DNA of 64,000 bases from Cycas panzhihuaensis. Lineage: Eukaryota > Cycadophyta. This document shows, one piece after another, positions 59,678 through 64,000 of the stretch. Each line of letters starts with the position of its first letter. The stretch's first letter is position 1. The notes under the pieces are model-generated. The model did no database searches, was not told the DNA's origin, and saw nothing but the letters and a program-made list of their open reading frames with translations. Both the position numbers and the translations under genes were made by a program. The stretch is taken from contig CM041465.1 of NCBI GenBank assembly GCA_023213395.1, forward strand, positions 203,243,741 through 203,307,740, written 5' to 3'.

Positions 59678-61819
59678 AAAATCAATTATTTTAATGTGTT
59701 TTATAATGAATCTTAAAAACCCTATTTGATATATGACATTGATCTTTAAATAATCAAAAACATAAACCATTTATTTACAATTTTTAACTTGTCATTTTGA
59801 TAAAATTGAGACAAAATAATGGTATATTTTGACCACATTTTAAATAAATATTTAAACAAATAAATATGTACATATATATCATAAAGAACATATTTATTTA
59901 AGGGGGTAATAGTAAATACTTATGCATCATGTTTGATGAATGATTAATGAAATGTCTTAACGACCCCATAATGACATTAAATTAAACTTTGTATTTCATA
60001 TTTTAATTTGTTTATTAAGTCGATATTTGTTGTTTTACTTTCACAATATAAAAGTAGGATTTAAAATGAAATTTTGATAGTTTTTAATATGCTTACTTGG
60101 TCATCATTATACAGAGCATAGGTAGGTATTTTCTAACTTTTACATAGGAAAATAAGGGGTTTTAAGTGGTTATTATATATATAGGCTAAAGAGGATTATA
60201 GGCATATACATTTCATTTATTTTTAGAATAAAATTAATCAAAAGAGAAAGGGATTTATTGTCTTTTACATAGAGTTGATTTTTTTTTTTAAATTGGCCTA
60301 AAAAACTAGTGATTAGTTATTGAAATATTTATTTATTTACTTGCATTTCATATAGATACATTAGGGGTTTAGTTTTCATATCATTTTAATTTTGATTTTA
60401 AACTAACTTGTGTAAGAGTTGAGATACACATTGCTATAAAAAATTATAAAATTACATATAAAAAAGTAACAAAAATCTTCATTTTTATTTCATAAATACA
60501 CACTTAACAAACTCAAGATTCAATGGATCTTTAGTGTGATCTCATGTTTTCACTCATGCATATTATTTAATGTTATTACTTTTGTCACTGTGAAAAATTG
60601 AAATGAGGTATTCTTGTTGAAGTATTTTCACTTTGTTGATCTCTCATCATTCCCTAGGATCCTCAAGTATATCCTAGATATTTAGAGTCAAAACCTTATT
60701 CCATTGCTCTTACCAAAATATTGTTGAATTAAGACCCTCCATGCAAGTGGGGCCACGTAATGTGTTAAACCCTTAGACAACTATGACTGCTTCCCTAAAA
60801 AAGGTGTAGTTGCATTGGTGCACTTTCCCTATTAAGACATATCCATAAAAACATGGGCAATTAAGTGATTATGGTAACTACGACTCTATGATTACTTTTT
60901 AGAATACCTTTATGATCACAGGGGGCTTTATCTTACTAGCACTTATACTATTTAGAATTACTTGAGGTATCTTATGGTTTACCTTGGAGTTCATTAATAA
61001 GGTTAGAGATGGTCATGCTAGTAGGGTAAAGACTATAATACCAGTGGATACCACCTAGTAATCCTTGGTAGGCATAATCGGTAAGTAGCCTTAATAATCG
61101 TAAATAAGTCTTTATCATCTTCCTACAAAAAAATATTGATATAATAACCTAGTGTTAGCATTTCCTCTATAATGAGTTGATCCCTTACTATTTAGGTCAA
61201 TTTTTATTTTACTTTTCACACATCTATTTGTCCCGCAGGTTCTCTAAACCCTAGGGTTGACCATCTTACAATTTTTAATTAGGTGACACATAGTGCACTA
61301 TCACTCAATTAAGTACCTTCCTTTTAAATTATTTCCTATCTCATAAAATATCAACTTAAATGTAAACTCAGATTCATATTAGGAACATGGATTGGTTTAG
61401 GTGAAAACTAAATGTAACATTTTCTACATCAATGTTTTTTCTAATAATCATACTAGGGAATCAAATTGAAGTCCAATTACTCGTCACCTATCTCATTTTT
61501 CTTTATCTTTAATAATACCACATCGATATATTAGGGTTCTTGTTAACCCTAATAGGTTCTCTCAATAATTAAAAGGCCTATCCCCTATTTTCCCTTATGC
61601 TCTTGAGGAAGCTTTACCTCTTGAAGTTCTACAAATCCATATCTTCCCTTGCATAATTTTATTGCTTTTCCTATCTCATGCTCAGAAGCATTTGTCATTA
61701 CTTGAGTCTAATCATCATGAGTTCTAAAGATGGGATTCAATCCCTTTCACCTACTAAACCTAACACCAATTTCACTCCATCTTAGTTTTAATACCTTATA
61801 TATATCAGAACTTCTCCCC
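59678..61819. other. Unassigned AT-rich spacer
   Basis: No gene, RNA or repeat recognised. Sequence from about 61480 becomes C- and T-rich on the plus strand as the Gag relic is approached. Confidence 0.6.
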
Positions 61820-62900
61820 TAGTCATACTAGCATCTACATCGAATATGCCCATGATACCTCCTAATTTTCCCAAATTTTATGATAGGCCTAATGAAGACC
61901 CTAAGAAACACATTGATGTATTTCTCAATATTGCCTAATTATATCATGATTCTATCTAAATCAGACTATAAATGCATACTATCTTAGAAGATGCAAGTAT
62001 ATACTAGTTTGTAAAGCTTACATTGGATTCCATTAAAGATAATCAAGAACTATTGTAAATTTTTCTTAATCGTTTTACCCTTCTAAAGGTTGAAGACAAT
62101 GGTTTTCATTCATTACTTCATTATTAACCTATAAGTAAACCCCTTCTGAGACTATTAGTTAGCATATTAATAACTTTCAAGAATTAACTAGTTATTATAT
62201 AGTTAGTTTAAATGATATCACACTTAAGCAAGTCTTTCTTAATAGTTTGGCAGATATTGTCAATTTTGAATTATTACGTCAAAATCTCAAGTCTTACCTT
62301 GAAGTAGAACAACTTGCTCATCAATATAAGCATGCCCTAATTTAGTTAGGATTGATGATTATTGAAAGTCCTACCTATATTTAGGCCATCCTTCTTGATG
62401 ATCTAAATAGAGATGGTGTTGGTGGTGGGGGTCCACCCCTTCCTCTTCCTTAACAACCTCCCCAACAAGTTGTGTAAATAACCTTAACAACCCCTATTGC
62501 TTCTTTACATAACTTAGTAGTATTTATCACCCAACTAGCATAACTTGTTCAAAATCTTATTATGAAAAAAAAATAAAATATATGGTCATTCAAAAAGTAT
62601 AATGATGACCTAATCACCTGTAAAATAACCAATTGAGGGGGTAGCATAATCCACTCCCTTATACTCAAGAAAATAACATCCCACTTGGTGCCCTACAAAA
62701 TATGTAACAAAAATGACCTTCTAGATCCCTTTATTGCAATCATTGTGGAAAAATAAGCCACTATGAGAATACATATCATGAGCAACTTTGATACTCTACT
62801 TGTCATATTCCTAGTGATTATACGATTAGGAATTATCTTGCTTTGGCTTTGGCTCATCAATCCCATGATTAAAACCCTAATCAGCAAATAGTAATGTACA
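61820..62900 (+). pseudogene. Gag relic, gypsy family F1, copy 2
   Basis: An ATG at 61849 gives M-P-M-I-P-P-N-F-P-K-F-Y-D-R-P-N-E-D-P-K-K-H-I-D-V-F-L. Near 62230-62330 is V-F-L-N-S-L, then Y-L-E-V-E-Q-L-A-H-Q-Y, the second half of a Gag capsid. A Gly- and Pro-rich linker (about 62405-62450) follows, and a zinc knuckle near 62740-62800 reads C-N-H-C-G-K-I-S-H-Y-E-N-T, with the last Cys lost. The same order and several matching segments appear in copy 1 at 23690-24450. Stops are frequent. Confidence 0.75.
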
Positions 62901-64000
62901 AAGATCCCTTACCTAACAATAATTTAAGGCATGTTTATTTTACCCATTTAGCCCCTTCAAGTGTTGAAGCCCAACTTACTTCACAAATTCAGAATCTTCA
63001 AAGTTAGTTCAACTCATTACAACTTTAACATGCATTTTTTCTTAATTCCTCTCAAGTGATTAGATCTCAATTTATTTAGGCTTTTATATAACCTAGTATA
63101 ATAACCTAGTATCTTTGTTTTCCTTATAAAAGGTGCAAACTCCACTTCTATTATGTATTAAGTGGATTCAAATGAATCTTTGGTTTTATAAATTGATAGA
63201 TAAAATTCACTAAATAAATTTAAGGTGCACACATATTAACCATAGCATATCCTCATAAATATGGATTCTTTAAATTTTTAAAAATGTCAACTAATTTGTA
63301 ACCTTGTTTTCTATTAAGGCATTTAGAAGAATTAGGGTAAAAAACCAAGGAGAGCTTTCTTTAAGTCAATAGTTTTATAATGATTATTATCTTGCCCTTA
63401 TCCTTCTATTTACTCTCCATGTATGTCATTCCCTATCCCATGGCTCTGAGTTCACATCATCCTCACACTCCATTTATCTTACCTCCCACATATCTCTTTT
63501 CAATACATTAATATCAACTATTTGCCCATATAAAGCATCCAACATACCCCTATCCTTCATTTCCTATTTTTCCCTATTAAGTTTACACATATGTTATCCC
63601 TAAATCTCACTTGTAGTCTTACATACCCTGTTATATTTTATTTCTTCACTAATCCCTTATGCTTCTTACCTCATAATCTCTCGTTGAAACTACATTCTCC
63701 CCTATCATCCTATCTTCTCTCTATGAGCCTTTACATTACATCTCCCCTTTTAGCATACCCCTCTCTTATGCCCTACTCTAAAACTCTTACCCATATGGGA
63801 TTTCTATCATACCAACTAATTTGATTCCCATTTACTAAATACCCATCTCATATGTCCCCATCTAAGCTAATCATCCTTATAATATAGTCAAATTCTCCAT
63901 TCCCTACCCCTTATTCACACTAATCTTATCTTATTATTTCCACATCATTTTCCTTATTCAAGAGCAAATCCACATGGGCATAGTACAGAAATGATATATA
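62901..64000. other. Pyrimidine-biased sequence after the Gag relic
   Basis: Expected to hold family F1 protease if the element continues, but no motif was readable. From about 63400 the plus strand is strikingly C- and T-rich with few G; an open run at 63591-63824 is low-complexity and probably not a gene. Confidence 0.45.

Overview
The window looks like intergenic DNA from a large, repeat-rich land-plant genome. The evidence is plant-type Ty1/copia and Ty3/gypsy LTR retrotransposons in several decay states, primer binding sites matching the plant initiator-Met tRNA type, very AT-rich sequence and long AT microsatellites. I found no host protein gene, rRNA, tRNA, CRISPR array or prokaryotic feature. 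The species cannot be named. The AT-rich, transition-decayed, rarely purged repeats would suit a slowly turning-over genome such as some gymnosperms, but that is only inference.

Layout. 1-2.3 kb: minus-strand gypsy-like Gag relic. 4.9-10.1 kb: minus-strand copia element (E1) with 3' LTR, RNase H, RT, integrase, protease and Gag, and a 0.55-kb insertion in its integrase region. 10,499-16,734: minus-strand copia element (E2) with both LTRs, PBS and a perfect 5-bp target duplication (CCTTA). 17,346-21,381: minus-strand gypsy-type element (E3) with both LTRs, PPT and PBS, but only Gag and protease between them. 22.6-23.1 kb: a second LTR of the E1 family, probably E1's own 5' LTR, which would make 4.9-23.1 kb one old element with E2 and E3 nested in it.

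23.7-24.5 kb and 61.8-62.9 kb: two plus-strand Gag relics of one gypsy family. A chromodomain-type pol end lies at 29.5-29.8 kb and a copia Gag/protease/pre-integrase relic at 36.9-38.5 kb. 40,757-59,672: a long plus-strand gypsy element (E4) with about 0.9-kb LTRs, gag, protease, RT/RNase H, integrase and an extra coiled-coil-like region 3' of pol. E4 is split by E5 (49,501-57,778), a plus-strand copia element with 0.33-kb LTRs, a perfect GGAAT target duplication, and a 3.4-kb leader containing a very GC-rich block.

Order of events. E4 is older than E5, and E1 is older than E2 and E3. By eye the LTR pairs differ at about 12 of 243 positions in E3, roughly one in twenty in E5, and 24 of about 246 in E2; most differences are transitions. 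Many inactivating changes (Trp or Gln to stop, Asp to Asn, Glu to Lys) are also C-to-T or G-to-A, as expected from deamination of methylated silent DNA. No element here can code for a full set of working proteins.
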